Shown in pieces: positions 12,296 through 22,064 of a stretch of DNA of 64,000 bases. Position numbers and translations under genes: made by a program. Origin of the DNA: Flavobacterium sp. LC2016-12 (GTDB lineage Bacteria > Bacteroidota > Bacteroidia > Flavobacteriales > Flavobacteriaceae); contig NZ_JADKPT010000001.1 in the NCBI RefSeq assembly GCF_015351595.1, forward strand, positions 496,001 through 560,000, written 5' to 3'. Within the stretch, counting starts at the first letter, position 1. Every line of letters begins with the position of its first letter. A model generated the notes under the pieces. That model did not search any database, was not told the DNA's origin, and saw nothing but the letters and a program-made list of their open reading frames with translations.

Positions 12296-12326
12296 TTTGT
12301 AGTAGCTAAATTAATAACTAAATTTG
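12296..12326 (+). promoter_or_regulatory. Promoter of the bamD-omega-coaBC operon
   Basis: TTTG at 12296-12299 and TAAATTTG at 12319-12326 with a 19-bp spacer match the Bacteroidota promoter consensus fully. Transcription would start near 12332. This supports the downstream ATG at 12394 as the bamD start. Confidence 0.7.
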
Positions 12327-12393
12327 CCACCGGAACTTCGGTGTGATTTTGCTTTGGCATAATTGTCTAAGAAATCATAATAAAAGTAAGAAA

Positions 12394-13188
12394 ATGAAAA
12401 AAATAGTATCTCTATTAATTGTTGTTGTCCTTTTTTGTTCTTGTAGTGATTACCAAAAAGCTTTGAAAAATGAAGATGTTGCGGCAAAATTTGAAATGGC
12501 AACAAAAATGTATGACGCCGGAAAGTACAATAAAGCAATTCGTCTTTTTGAACAATTGGCACCATCATATAGAGGTAAGCCTCAGGCTGAAAAGCTTTTT
12601 TATATGTTTTCTCAATCATATTATAAAACAAAACAGTATTATTTAGCTGGTTATCAGTTTGAAAGTTTTGTTTCAGGTTATCCTCGTAGTGAAAAAGTAC
12701 AGGAAGCTGCATTTTTAGGAGCTTACAGTTATTCAAAATTAGCGCCAGTTTATAGTTTAGATCAGACTGATACGGTAAAAGCTTTAGAGAAATTACAAGC
12801 GTTTATTGATAATTATCCAAATTCAGAATACATTGCTCAGGCTAACGAGGCAGTGAAAATTTTGAATGGTAAATTGGAGAAAAAAGCATACGAAAATGCT
12901 AAAGGATATAATACTATTTCAGATTACAAATCTGCATTAATAGCTTTTGATAATTTTATTGCTGATTTTCCAGGAACACCTTTAAAAGAAGATGCGTTGT
13001 TCTATAAATACGATTCGGCATATAAATTGGCAATAAATAGTATTCCGTCAAAAATGGAAGAACGTTTAAATGTTGCTAAAGTTGCTTATAATAACTTATT
13101 GAAGTTCAAAAGTGACACAAAATATAAAAAAGAGGCAGACGAAATGTATGCCAGAGTTGAAACAGATTTACAAAAATTTACTAAATAA
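12394..13188 (+). CDS. bamD: Outer membrane protein assembly factor BamD
   Basis: A lipoprotein subunit of the BAM complex that inserts beta-barrel proteins. I place the start at the ATG giving MKKIVSLL, because it opens a lipoprotein signal with lipobox CSCSDYQKAL; an upstream in-frame ATG at 12343 would add 17 non-signal residues. The 264-residue protein is built of TPR-like helices (YNKAIRLFEQLAP, KTKQYYLAGYQFESF, then about three more). It heads a tight cluster with the omega-like subunit (8-bp gap) and coaBC (10-bp gap), an order typical of Bacteroidota. Confidence 0.93.
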   Translation: MKKIVSLLIVVVLFCSCSDYQKALKNEDVAAKFEMATKMYDAGKYNKAIRLFEQLAPSYRGKPQAEKLFYMFSQSYYKTKQYYLAGYQFESFVSGYPRSEKVQEAAFLGAYSYSKLAPVYSLDQTDTVKALEKLQAFIDNYPNSEYIAQANEAVKILNGKLEKKAYENAKGYNTISDYKSALIAFDNFIADFPGTPLKEDALFYKYDSAYKLAINSIPSKMEERLNVAKVAYNNLLKFKSDTKYKKEADEMYARVETDLQKFTK

Positions 13189-13196
13189 ATAAAGTC

Positions 13197-13514
13197 ATGG
13201 ATTTAAAAAAGACGAATGCTCCTGTAAATACAATAACATATAATAAAACTGTTATTGAAGAGCCAACAGGAAATGTGTATGAAGCAATTACCATTATGGC
13301 TAAAAGAGCAAATCAAATTAATTCTGAAATCAAAAAAGAATTAACTGAGAAATTAGAAGAGTTTGCTACTTATAATGACAGTCTTGAAGAAGTTTTTGAA
13401 AATAAAGAACAAATCGAAGTTTCTAAATTTTACGAAAAATTACCAAAACCACACGCTTTAGCTGTTCAGGAATGGTTAGACGGTAAAACTTACCACAGAG
13501 GTTCAAACAAATAA
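13197..13514 (+). CDS. rpoZ: RNA polymerase subunit omega-like protein
   Basis: A 105-residue protein. The helix YEAITIMAKRANQINSEIK is the omega signature region (start-of-helix plus ARRA-like AKRAN). The position directly before coaBC matches rpoZ in many bacteria. The Bacteroidota version is diverged and has an extra C-terminal segment (KPHALAVQEWLDGKTYH). Omega helps assemble RNA polymerase by binding the beta-prime subunit. The gap to bamD is 8 bp and to coaBC 10 bp. Confidence 0.85.
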   Translation: MDLKKTNAPVNTITYNKTVIEEPTGNVYEAITIMAKRANQINSEIKKELTEKLEEFATYNDSLEEVFENKEQIEVSKFYEKLPKPHALAVQEWLDGKTYHRGSNK

Positions 13515-13524
13515 TATAGTATAA

Positions 13525-14739
13525 ATGTCAGTTTTAAACGGGAAGAAAATTTTACTGGGAGTTTCTGGTGGAATTGCAGCCTATAAAACAGCCTCATTAG
13601 TACGACTCTTTATAAAAGCAGGTGCGCATGTCCAAGTGATAATGACACCTGCTTCTAAGGATTTTGTAACTCCACTTACGTTATCTACATTATCAAAAAA
13701 TCCTGTACACTCTACTTTTTTTAATCAGGATGATGAAGATGCAGTTTGGAATAATCATGTTGAATTAGGTCTTTGGGCAGATTTAATGTTAATTGCTCCG
13801 GCAACTGCTAATACCTTATCTAAGATGGCTACAGGAAACTGTGACAATCTTCTTATAGCAACTTATTTATCGGCTAAATGTCCTGTCTATTTTGCTCCGG
13901 CAATGGATTTAGATATGTACAAGCATCCTTCAACTTTATCTAGTTTCGCTGCCTTAAAACAGTTTGGAAACGTAATGATTCCAGCCGAAAGTGGTGAGCT
14001 TGCCAGCGGTTTGTCAGGTGAAGGAAGAATGGCTGAACCGGAAAATATTATTGCTTTTCTTGAAGCTGATTTAGAAAGTAAATTACCGCTTAAAGGAAAA
14101 AAAATACTTATTACTGCTGGACCAACATACGAAGCGATAGATCCTGTGCGTTTTATTGGAAACCATTCCTCTGGAAAAATGGGTTTTGATATAGCTAATG
14201 AAGCGGCAAAATTAGGTGCACAAGTAATTTTAGTTGCGGGTCCAACCCATTTTAAAGCAAAAAATAATTTAGTTGAAGTTGTAAATGTGGTTTCTGCCCA
14301 GGAAATGTACGACGCATGTCATTCTTGTTATAATCAGGTTGATGTTGCTATTGCAGCGGCAGCGGTTGCTGATTACAGACCTAAAGTTGTTGCTTCTCAG
14401 AAAATTAAAAAAGCGGCAGACGGATTCTCAATTGAGCTTGAAAAGACAAAAGATATTCTAGCATCGTTGGGAGCAATTAAAAAAGAGCAGTTTCTAATTG
14501 GATTTGCTTTGGAAACTGAAAATGAAATTGAAAATGCTAAGCTGAAAATTCAGAAAAAAAACTTAGATTTGATTGTTCTTAATTCATTACAGGATGAAGG
14601 GGCAGGTTTTAAAAAAGAAACCAATAAAGTTACTTTTATTGATAAGGATTTTAAAATTGAGCCAATGGAATTAAAATCAAAAGAATCAGTTGCAGTTGAT
14701 ATTTTAAATAAGGTGATTTCGCATTTTGCAAAATCATAA
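13525..14739 (+). CDS. coaBC: Bifunctional phosphopantothenoylcysteine decarboxylase/phosphopantothenate-cysteine ligase
   Basis: Carries out two steps of coenzyme A synthesis. It is a 404-residue fusion. The flavodoxin-like CoaC half (residues 1 to about 185) begins GKKILLGVSGGIAAYK and has APAMDLDMY and a conserved ATGNCDNLL segment. The CoaB half (about 188-404) has ITAGPTYEAIDPVRFIGN, SSGKMG and AAAVADYRP. Another CoA gene, coaE, lies about 5 kb downstream at 19819. It is the last gene of the bamD operon. Confidence 0.97.
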   Translation: MSVLNGKKILLGVSGGIAAYKTASLVRLFIKAGAHVQVIMTPASKDFVTPLTLSTLSKNPVHSTFFNQDDEDAVWNNHVELGLWADLMLIAPATANTLSKMATGNCDNLLIATYLSAKCPVYFAPAMDLDMYKHPSTLSSFAALKQFGNVMIPAESGELASGLSGEGRMAEPENIIAFLEADLESKLPLKGKKILITAGPTYEAIDPVRFIGNHSSGKMGFDIANEAAKLGAQVILVAGPTHFKAKNNLVEVVNVVSAQEMYDACHSCYNQVDVAIAAAAVADYRPKVVASQKIKKAADGFSIELEKTKDILASLGAIKKEQFLIGFALETENEIENAKLKIQKKNLDLIVLNSLQDEGAGFKKETNKVTFIDKDFKIEPMELKSKESVAVDILNKVISHFAKS

Positions 14740-14807
14740 TTGTTTTTAAGGTTTCAGAATAAATATCAGTATTTTTATATTTACGCCAAGTCAAATAGTA
14801 TTTTTCT

Positions 14808-15692
14808 ATGAAAAAAATAGTTACTCTTTTAGTATTTTTAATTTTTGGCTTTACAGAAGCGCAACAGCTAAATTGTACCGTAACTATTAATACTGAAAGG
14901 CTGCCAAATCCTAATCAACAGGTTTTTAAAACACTTCAGACATCTTTATCTGAATTTGTTAATAAAACAGATTGGACAGGATCGGTGCTAAAACAAAATG
15001 AACGAATCAATTGTTCAATGTATATCACCTTGTCATCAAATAATTCTGACCAGTTTTCCGGAACCATTCAGGTACAATCATCCAGATTAATTTTTAATTC
15101 AACTTATTCTTCACCTATATTCAATTTTAACGATAAAGATTTTAGTTTTCGTTACACGGAATACGAGCCATTGTTGTTCAATCCTACCACTTTTGAATCA
15201 AATTTAGTATCTGTAGTTTCTTTTTACAGCTATTTAATTTTAGGTATGGATGCAGATTCGTTTCAAATGGGAGCTGGAAATCAATATCTTGAAACGGCTC
15301 AAAACATTGCAAATGTTGCGCAGCAAGGAGGTTATAAAGGTTGGAGCCAGGCTGATGGAATTCAAAATCGTTATTATCTAATAACAGATATGATTTCGCC
15401 TATGTATAGTGATTTGCGTCAGGTTACTTTTTTGTATCATAGTGGTTTAGATAAAATGAGTGACGATTTAAAAGGTGCTAAAGAAAGAATTAAGTCTTCA
15501 ATACTACTTATCGGAAAATTTAACTCGGTTAAACCAAATGCCTTTTTAACACGGGTGTTTTTTGATGCAAAATCAGATGAGATTGTTTCTATCTTTTCAG
15601 GAGGTCCAAGTATCACAGTGAGTGATTTGTCTGATGTCCTGAATAAAGTATCGCCTCTGAATTCTACCAAATGGTCGCAAATTAAATATTAA
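14808..15692 (+). CDS. porD: DUF4835 family protein, type IX secretion protein PorD
   Basis: A 294-residue secreted protein with signal peptide (cut near FTEAQQ). It starts LNCTVTINTERLPN and contains FRYTEYEPLLFNPTTFESNLVSV in two adjoining pieces and YSYLILGMDADSF, the hallmarks of DUF4835/PorD. PorD is a periplasmic or outer-membrane accessory of type IX secretion, inferred here from family knowledge, and the adhesin module at the start of the window needs this pathway. It lies between coaBC and recN on the same strand, with a 68-bp gap upstream and 53 bp downstream. Confidence 0.88.
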   Translation: MKKIVTLLVFLIFGFTEAQQLNCTVTINTERLPNPNQQVFKTLQTSLSEFVNKTDWTGSVLKQNERINCSMYITLSSNNSDQFSGTIQVQSSRLIFNSTYSSPIFNFNDKDFSFRYTEYEPLLFNPTTFESNLVSVVSFYSYLILGMDADSFQMGAGNQYLETAQNIANVAQQGGYKGWSQADGIQNRYYLITDMISPMYSDLRQVTFLYHSGLDKMSDDLKGAKERIKSSILLIGKFNSVKPNAFLTRVFFDAKSDEIVSIFSGGPSITVSDLSDVLNKVSPLNSTKWSQIKY

Positions 15693-15745
15693 TTGATTTT
15701 CGATTTTACTATTTCATAAACTTCTTTAATTTACATTTTTATCCT

Positions 15746-17398
15746 ATGATTACTTCGCTGTCAATTAAAAACTATGCTCTGATTGAAAAATTATCAATAG
15801 ATTTTTCAAAAGGCTTTTCTATAATTACAGGTGAAACCGGTGCCGGAAAATCTATTATTTTGGGTGCTTTAGGATTGGTTTTAGGAAAAAGAGCTGATTT
15901 AACTTCTTTAAAAAATAAAGAAGAGAAATGCATTATAGAGGCACAATTTGAAATTTCTAAATACAACTTAAAAGAGTTTTTTGAAGCAAATGATCTTGAT
16001 TATGAAGACGACACTATTATAAGACGTGAAATTTTACCTTCAGGAAAATCTCGTGCTTTTATTAATGATAGTCCGGTAAACCTTCAGGAGTTGCAAGATT
16101 TAAGTTTGTTTTTGATTGATATTCACTCGCAACAGCAAACTCAGGAATTATCGGATGAAACGGTTCAATTTAAGATAATCGATGCTATTGCACATAATTT
16201 CGATGTGATTACATCCTACCAAAAGTTATTGAAAGGGTATAAATCAGATAAATCAAAATTGAACGCTTTGTTGAAAAAGCAAAGTGATTCAGGAAAAGAG
16301 GAGGAATACAATACTTTTTTATTGAACGAATTGATTGCTGCTAAATTAAAATCTGGCGAGCAAGAAGAACTTGAAGCTGAGTTTGAGAAACTAAATAATG
16401 TTGAAGTTATAAAAGAAGCAATAGACAAGTCTTTGGTTATTGCAAATGAAGAGCAGTTTGGAGTTTTTCATAACTTAAATGAAATAAAAGCATCACTTCA
16501 AAAAATTGCTCCATTTTCTGTAGAATATCAAAATTTATTTGAAAGAGTAACGAGTGTTGCAATCGAATTTGATGATGTTTCAAGAGAGTTGCAAAACGTT
16601 TCTGAAAAATTATTAAATGATCCTGAAAAACTAGAATTTACAAATCAGAAATTGCAATTGATTTATAATTTACAGAAGAAGCATCAGGTAATTTCTGTTG
16701 ACGAATTGCTTCAAATTCAGACGAATTTAGAAAATGCTGTTATTGAATTAGGAAATATAGAAGAAGAGATCGCTTTGTTGACTAATTCAATAGCGCAAAA
16801 AGTGGAAGAATTAGATGCTTTTTCAGCTTTAATTCACCAAAATAGAGCGAATGCAATTCCGGTTTTGTCGAATAAATTAATTTCAATTTTAGAAACTTTG
16901 GGAATGCCAAATGTTCGTTTCAATATTGCGCTTTTGCCATCAGAAACGTATTTCCAAAACGGAAAAGATGAATTGCAGTTTTTATTCTCAGCAAATAAAG
17001 GAACTGATTTTGGATTACTGAAAAAAGTAGCTTCTGGAGGGGAGATGTCACGTATTATGTTGGCTGTGAAAGCAATTTTGGCACAATATTCAAAATTACC
17101 AACTTTAATTTTTGACGAAATTGACACAGGAGTTTCCGGAGAAATTGCTATAAGAATGGGTGAAATAATGAAAGAGATGAGTAAGAATATGCAAATTTTT
17201 GCCATTACACATCTACCTCAGATTGCAGCAAAAGGTGATTCACACTTCAAGGTATTCAAGTCAACCGTTGATGATGATACCCAATCAGAATTAAAGCTTC
17301 TGTCTCAGGACGAAAGAGTTATCGAAATTGCTCAGATGTTATCGGGAGCCGTTGTCTCAGATTCGGCTTTAAATCATGCCAAAGCCTTGTTGAACTAA
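15746..17398 (+). CDS. recN: DNA repair protein RecN
   Basis: An SMC-like ATPase that acts in double-strand break repair. The 550 residues are the normal length. Walker A (GETGAGKS) is at about residue 29, followed by coiled-coil-forming helices (about 150-370) around a central globular part. The ABC signature (VASGGEMSRIMLAVK) and Walker B (LPTLIFDEIDTGVSG) precede a C-terminal ITHLPQIAAKGD. It follows porD at 53 bp and is followed by fabV, which has its own promoter. Confidence 0.97.
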   Translation: MITSLSIKNYALIEKLSIDFSKGFSIITGETGAGKSIILGALGLVLGKRADLTSLKNKEEKCIIEAQFEISKYNLKEFFEANDLDYEDDTIIRREILPSGKSRAFINDSPVNLQELQDLSLFLIDIHSQQQTQELSDETVQFKIIDAIAHNFDVITSYQKLLKGYKSDKSKLNALLKKQSDSGKEEEYNTFLLNELIAAKLKSGEQEELEAEFEKLNNVEVIKEAIDKSLVIANEEQFGVFHNLNEIKASLQKIAPFSVEYQNLFERVTSVAIEFDDVSRELQNVSEKLLNDPEKLEFTNQKLQLIYNLQKKHQVISVDELLQIQTNLENAVIELGNIEEEIALLTNSIAQKVEELDAFSALIHQNRANAIPVLSNKLISILETLGMPNVRFNIALLPSETYFQNGKDELQFLFSANKGTDFGLLKKVASGGEMSRIMLAVKAILAQYSKLPTLIFDEIDTGVSGEIAIRMGEIMKEMSKNMQIFAITHLPQIAAKGDSHFKVFKSTVDDDTQSELKLLSQDERVIEIAQMLSGAVVSDSALNHAKALLN

Positions 17399-17416
17399 AG
17401 AAATACTTTATATTTG
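17387..17416 (+). promoter_or_regulatory. Promoter of fabV
   Basis: TTG at 17387-17389 (or 17390-17392) and a perfect TATATTTG at 17409-17416 match the -33/-7 pattern with 16-19 bp spacing. The -33 part overlaps the last codons of recN. Confidence 0.55.
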
Positions 17417-17505
17417 TCATCTTAAAACTAATTCACTAAACGTAAATAAGCTAATCATTTACCTCACTTTAATGAGTAGCAAATGAACGAATAAACAATA
17501 AAAAT

Positions 17506-18696
17506 ATGATTATAGAACCTAGAATGAGAGGATTTATTTGCTTGACTGCCCACCCAAAGGGAGCTGAGCAAAATGTTAAAAATCAAATCGAATATATTAA
17601 ATCAAAAGGAGCAATCGCGGGTGCAAAAAAAGTATTGGTAATTGGTGCATCTACTGGTTTTGGTTTAGCTTCAAGAATTACAAGTGCTTTTGGATCTGAT
17701 GCTGCTACAATTGGAGTATTTTTTGAAAAACCACCAGTTGAAGGTAAAACGGCTTCTCCGGGATGGTATAATTCTGCAGCATTTGAAGCAGAAGCTCATA
17801 AAGCAGGTCTCTATGCAAAAAGTATCAATGGAGATGCATTCTCAAACGAAATAAAAAGACAAACTTTAGATTTAATCAAAGCTGATTTAGGTCAGGTAGA
17901 TTTAGTTATTTACAGTTTGGCTTCACCAGTGCGTACGAACCCTAATACAGGAGTACTACATCGCTCCACTTTAAAGCCAATCGGACAAATTTTTACAAAT
18001 AAGACCGTAGATTTTCACACAGGAAATGTAACTGAAGTTTCTATAGCTCCTGCAAATGAAGAAGATATTGAAAATACTGTAGCTGTAATGGGTGGTGAAG
18101 ACTGGGCTATGTGGATGGATGCGTTAAAAGATGAAAATTTATTGGCTGAAGGTGCTACAACAGTTGCTTATTCTTATATCGGGCCGTCATTAACTGAAGC
18201 AGTTTACCGTAAAGGTACAATCGGACGTGCGAAAGACCATTTAGAGGCTACTGCTTTCTCTATTACTGATAGTTTGAAATCTATTGGAGGACAGGCTTAT
18301 GTTTCTGTAAACAAAGCTTTGGTAACTCAGGCTAGTTCTGCAATTCCTGTAATTCCGTTATATATTTCTCTTTTGTATAAAATTATGAAAGAAGAAGGAA
18401 TTCATGAAGGTTGTATTGAGCAAATTCAACGTTTGTTCCAGGACAGATTGTACACTGGATCACCAGTTCCTGTTGATGACAAAGGCAGAATCAGAATTGA
18501 TGATTGGGAAATGCGTGATGATGTTCAGGCTAAAGTGGCTAAACTTTGGGAAGAAGCTACAACAGAAACATTGCCGGCTATTGGAGACTTAGCGGGTTAT
18601 AGAAATGATTTCTTAAACTTATTTGGATTTGAATTTGCTGGAGTTGATTATAAAGCTGAAGCAAATGAAGTTGTAAATATTGAAAGTATAAAATAA
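17506..18696 (+). CDS. fabV: Enoyl-ACP reductase FabV (trans-2-enoyl-CoA reductase)
   Basis: Reduces enoyl-acyl carrier protein with NAD(P)H in the last step of each fatty-acid elongation cycle. The 396 residues are the FabV length. Seen in it are the start MIIEPRMRGFICLTAHP, a Rossmann motif VLVIGASTGFGLASR, and the active-site Tyr-x8-Lys in VYRKGTIGRAK. This is the short-chain-dehydrogenase type that is not blocked by triclosan. It stands alone between its own promoter and an intrinsic terminator. Confidence 0.97.
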   Translation: MIIEPRMRGFICLTAHPKGAEQNVKNQIEYIKSKGAIAGAKKVLVIGASTGFGLASRITSAFGSDAATIGVFFEKPPVEGKTASPGWYNSAAFEAEAHKAGLYAKSINGDAFSNEIKRQTLDLIKADLGQVDLVIYSLASPVRTNPNTGVLHRSTLKPIGQIFTNKTVDFHTGNVTEVSIAPANEEDIENTVAVMGGEDWAMWMDALKDENLLAEGATTVAYSYIGPSLTEAVYRKGTIGRAKDHLEATAFSITDSLKSIGGQAYVSVNKALVTQASSAIPVIPLYISLLYKIMKEEGIHEGCIEQIQRLFQDRLYTGSPVPVDDKGRIRIDDWEMRDDVQAKVAKLWEEATTETLPAIGDLAGYRNDFLNLFGFEFAGVDYKAEANEVVNIESIK

Positions 18697-18715
18697 TAGC
18701 TTCTTATTATAAATG

Positions 18716-18747
18716 AAAACCATCAACCTAAAGTTGGTGGTTTTTTT
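18716..18747 (+). terminator. Intrinsic terminator after fabV
   Basis: Arms 18716-18727 and 18733-18744 (ACCATCAAC/GTTGGTGGT, one G-T pair) are followed by a run of seven T. Confidence 0.88.
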
Positions 18748-18818
18748 ATGAATATAACATATCTTTGTTAAAATTTTGAAATTAAAAAAATTGCCACTTT
18801 AATACCGCACATCCCATT

Positions 18819-19817
18819 ATGATTTTTTCTTTAATTATACCCGTGTATAATCGTCCAGATGAAGTTGATGAGCTTTTAGAAAGTCTCTCAAAATCTGATT
18901 ATAATGAACCTTTTGAAATTGTTCTTGTTGAAGATGGTTCGTCGATTCCATGTAAAGATGTTGTAATGACCTATCAGGGAAAATTGAATATATCTTATTA
19001 TTTTAAAGAGAATTCAGGCCCTGGAGATTCGAGAAATTTTGGAATGCAAAAGGCGAGAGGAGATTATTTTATCATCTTTGATTCAGATTGTATTATTCCG
19101 CCTAATTATTTAACAGAGGTGCGTAAAGCGTTAAATGATGAATATGTAGATTGTTTTGGTGGACCTGATAAAGCATTAGATAGTTTTTCGGATATACAGA
19201 AAGCGATCAATTTTGCAATGACTTCATTTTTGACAACTGGCGGAATACGTGGTGGTTCAGAAAAAATTAATAAGTTTCAACCAAGAAGTTTCAATATGGG
19301 AATTTCTAAAAAGGCTTTTGAAGTATCAAAAGGATTTGGTAATATTCACCCGGGCGAAGATCCCGATTTGTCAATTCGTTTATGGAATTTAGGTTTTGAG
19401 ACAAGATTGTTTTCTGAAGCATATGTTTATCATAAACGTAGAATTGATTGGGAGAAATTCTCTATTCAGGTGCATAAATTTGGAATCGCAAGACCAATAT
19501 TAAATAGTTGGTATCCAGAACATAATAAGATTACTTTTTTCTTTCCGACCGTTTTTATACTAGGGTTATTATTAGCTTTTTTACTATTAATATTTAATAT
19601 TGATATTTTATTACAATTATATTTCGTATATTTCGTTATAATTTTTCTTACAGCAAGTATTCAAAATAAAAGTATTAAAATAGGATACTTGTCGGTAATT
19701 GCAGTTTGGAAACAATTCTATGGCTACGGAACAGGGTTTTTAAAATCATTTATAAAAATCATTCTTCTAAAGAAAAAACCACAAGAAGCTTTTCCTCGTA
19801 TGTTTTTTAAAATATAA
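18819..19817 (+). CDS. Family 2 glycosyltransferase, membrane-anchored
   Basis: A 332-residue GT-A glycosyltransferase. It starts FSLIIPVYNRPDE, has the nucleotide-sugar DxD motif in FIIFDSDC and an acceptor-side GEDPDLSIRL (ED motif). Two hydrophobic segments near the C-terminus (about 245-290) suggest membrane attachment. Donor and acceptor cannot be told from sequence. A TATCTTTG element at 18760-18767 may be its -7 promoter. The gap to coaE is one base, so the two are co-transcribed. Confidence 0.9.
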   Translation: MIFSLIIPVYNRPDEVDELLESLSKSDYNEPFEIVLVEDGSSIPCKDVVMTYQGKLNISYYFKENSGPGDSRNFGMQKARGDYFIIFDSDCIIPPNYLTEVRKALNDEYVDCFGGPDKALDSFSDIQKAINFAMTSFLTTGGIRGGSEKINKFQPRSFNMGISKKAFEVSKGFGNIHPGEDPDLSIRLWNLGFETRLFSEAYVYHKRRIDWEKFSIQVHKFGIARPILNSWYPEHNKITFFFPTVFILGLLLAFLLLIFNIDILLQLYFVYFVIIFLTASIQNKSIKIGYLSVIAVWKQFYGYGTGFLKSFIKIILLKKKPQEAFPRMFFKI

Positions 19818-19818
19818 T

Positions 19819-20415
19819 ATGACAAAGGTTATCGGTTTAACAGGAGGGATTGGTAGTGGAAAAACAACCATTGCCAATTATTTTGCAGAAATGGGAGTTC
19901 CTGTTTATATAGCTGATGATGGGGCAAGAGCAGTAATGCAATTGGATCATGTTATAAAAAAAGTAAAAAATGTATTTGGAGAAAGTGTTTTTGAAAATGA
20001 CATTTTAAACAGAGCTAAACTTGCTGAAATTGTATTTAATGATAAAGAAAAGTTAGCTAAATTAAATGCAATAGTGCATCCGGCTGTAAAAAAAGATTTT
20101 GAGGTATGGTTATTGCGATATAAAAATTACGAGTACATAATTTATGAAGCCGCTATATTATTTGAAAGTGGGAGATATAAAGAATGTGATTATATTATAA
20201 CAGTAACCGCACCAGAAAAAATTAGAATTGAAAGAGTCTTAAAACGCGATAATATCACCCCAGCGCAAGTTTTAAGCAGAATGCAAATGCAATGGAAGGA
20301 TGAAGATCGAATTTCCAGAAGCAATTTTGTTATTAATAACGTAAATCTTAAAATTGCTAAGGAAGAAGTTGTTAAAATTCTTAAAATTTTAGATATTAAA
20401 CAAAATCAGTCTTAA
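19819..20415 (+). CDS. coaE: Dephospho-CoA kinase
   Basis: Phosphorylates the ribose 3'-OH of dephospho-CoA, the last step of coenzyme A synthesis. The protein is 198 residues with P-loop GLTGGIGSGKTTIA at the start, then the IADDGAR and VHPAVKKDF segments typical of CoaE. The gene starts one base after the glycosyltransferase gene stop. Confidence 0.96.
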   Translation: MTKVIGLTGGIGSGKTTIANYFAEMGVPVYIADDGARAVMQLDHVIKKVKNVFGESVFENDILNRAKLAEIVFNDKEKLAKLNAIVHPAVKKDFEVWLLRYKNYEYIIYEAAILFESGRYKECDYIITVTAPEKIRIERVLKRDNITPAQVLSRMQMQWKDEDRISRSNFVINNVNLKIAKEEVVKILKILDIKQNQS

Positions 20416-20474
20416 ATGTTAATATTTGGTTAATGTATTATTTAGTATATTGTTAAAATATTAATTTTGTTTCG

Positions 20475-22061
20475 ATGAATAAATTATTTTTTAGAATACT
20501 TGTTTTGCTTATGAGTTTGTCTCTTATTGGGATAATTCTGGTTCAGGTATTTTGGTTCAACTCTTCGTTCAAAAATAATGACGAACAATTTAAATACCAC
20601 GTTACCCAGGTAATTGGTAATGTTGCTGATAAACTAGAGCAGCAGGAAGAATATAGTTTTTATGACAAATATAATCGTATAAAAGACAGTACTGGTAAAA
20701 TCCCTAAGAAAGAAGATTTACTGGAAGTTCTTTATGTGCAAAGAAATACCAAAACAAATAAAACAATTGTTTATTCCAGTACGTTAACCTCTGAAGATTA
20801 TGATATAAGTGGTTCACTTTTTAATAAAAAATTCAGTAGTGAAAGGTTTAAAAACTTTAGTTCAAAGCGTGTAACAGAGGTTTATAATAACAACAATGGT
20901 ATCGATAATAATCCTTTGGGACAAAGTATTATACCGGATTTAAAAATCGAAAAATCAGGAAGCTTAGATATTTTAAATAAAGTACAGCAACAAATTCAAT
21001 ATAAAGATATTGCTTCATTAACGCCAATTGAAGGAAGAATAACAAAAGAAAAGCTTAATAAATTACTAAAAAAAGAACTTGAAGAATATGGTGTAAAAAC
21101 TAAATTTGAATTCGGTGTTCTTAATAGTGGTTTGCCAACTAAAGTAAAATCGGATGGGTTTCATTTTGATAAAGATGCAAGTTATCATATTCCGATATAT
21201 ACTGATAATGAAGGAAATAGTAAGTATGAATTATATATAACGTTTCCTTATAAAAAGAAATTTTTATTATCAGAGTTATTAAGTATTACAATATTATCCA
21301 TTGTATTTACGCTTATTATAATAATTGCTTATACAAGTGCATTAAATCAATTGTTGCGTCAAAAACATATCTCTGAAATTAAAACAGATTTTATAAATAA
21401 TATGACGCATGAGTTTAAGACTCCAATTGCAACTATAAATTTGGCACTGGATGCAATTAGAAACCCTAAAATTATTGAAGATAAAGAGAAGGTATTCCGT
21501 TATCTGCAAATGATCAGGGATGAAAATAAAAGAATGCATGCTCAGGTTGAAAACGTTCTGCGTATTTCTAAATTAGAAAAAAGAGAATTAGATATTACAA
21601 AAGAACCAACTGCAATTCATGATATTATTGATGATGCAATTGAACATGTAAATTTAATCTTAGAAGATAGACACGGTACAGTTGTAAAGCATCTAAATGC
21701 TTCAAGAACTACTTGCTTAGTAAATGAAGTACATTTTACCAACGTTTTGGTAAATATTTTAGAAAATGCTATAAAATATTCTCCGGATGTTCCAGAAATT
21801 GAAATTTTTACAGAAAATATCAAAGATATGATTTTGATAAAAGTTAAAGATAATGGTCTCGGGATGAGTAAGATAGCTCAGAAAAGGGTTTTTGAGAAAT
21901 TTTACAGAGAACATACTGGAGATTTGCATAATGTAAAAGGACATGGTTTAGGTCTGGCTTATGTAAAGCGAATAGTAGAGGATCACAATGGTCAAGTATA
22001 TGTTGAAAGCGAAAAAGGAAAAGGTAGCACCTTTATAATAAAAATACCATTAATAAATTAA
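20475..22061 (+). CDS. Two-component sensor histidine kinase
   Basis: A 528-residue membrane kinase. A membrane segment at about 5-27, an extracytoplasmic sensor region of roughly 240 residues with no recognised domain, and a second membrane segment at about 268-287 precede the kinase core. The H box is NNMTHEFKTP with phospho-acceptor His312, followed by the N box (ILENAIKYS), G1 (VKDNGLGM) and G2 (GHGLGLAYVK). It resembles the RprX kinase type of Bacteroidota in size and layout. The response regulator gene begins 3 bp downstream. A TAATTTTG element at 20462-20469 is very close to the ATG, so the 5' UTR may be very short. The signal sensed is unknown. Confidence 0.93.
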   Translation: MNKLFFRILVLLMSLSLIGIILVQVFWFNSSFKNNDEQFKYHVTQVIGNVADKLEQQEEYSFYDKYNRIKDSTGKIPKKEDLLEVLYVQRNTKTNKTIVYSSTLTSEDYDISGSLFNKKFSSERFKNFSSKRVTEVYNNNNGIDNNPLGQSIIPDLKIEKSGSLDILNKVQQQIQYKDIASLTPIEGRITKEKLNKLLKKELEEYGVKTKFEFGVLNSGLPTKVKSDGFHFDKDASYHIPIYTDNEGNSKYELYITFPYKKKFLLSELLSITILSIVFTLIIIIAYTSALNQLLRQKHISEIKTDFINNMTHEFKTPIATINLALDAIRNPKIIEDKEKVFRYLQMIRDENKRMHAQVENVLRISKLEKRELDITKEPTAIHDIIDDAIEHVNLILEDRHGTVVKHLNASRTTCLVNEVHFTNVLVNILENAIKYSPDVPEIEIFTENIKDMILIKVKDNGLGMSKIAQKRVFEKFYREHTGDLHNVKGHGLGLAYVKRIVEDHNGQVYVESEKGKGSTFIIKIPLIN

Positions 22062-22064
22062 AAT

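Noticed and set aside
12311..12736. 141-residue antisense frame over bamD
   Set aside because: It mirrors the third-position composition of bamD, and lacks start context and recognisable motifs.
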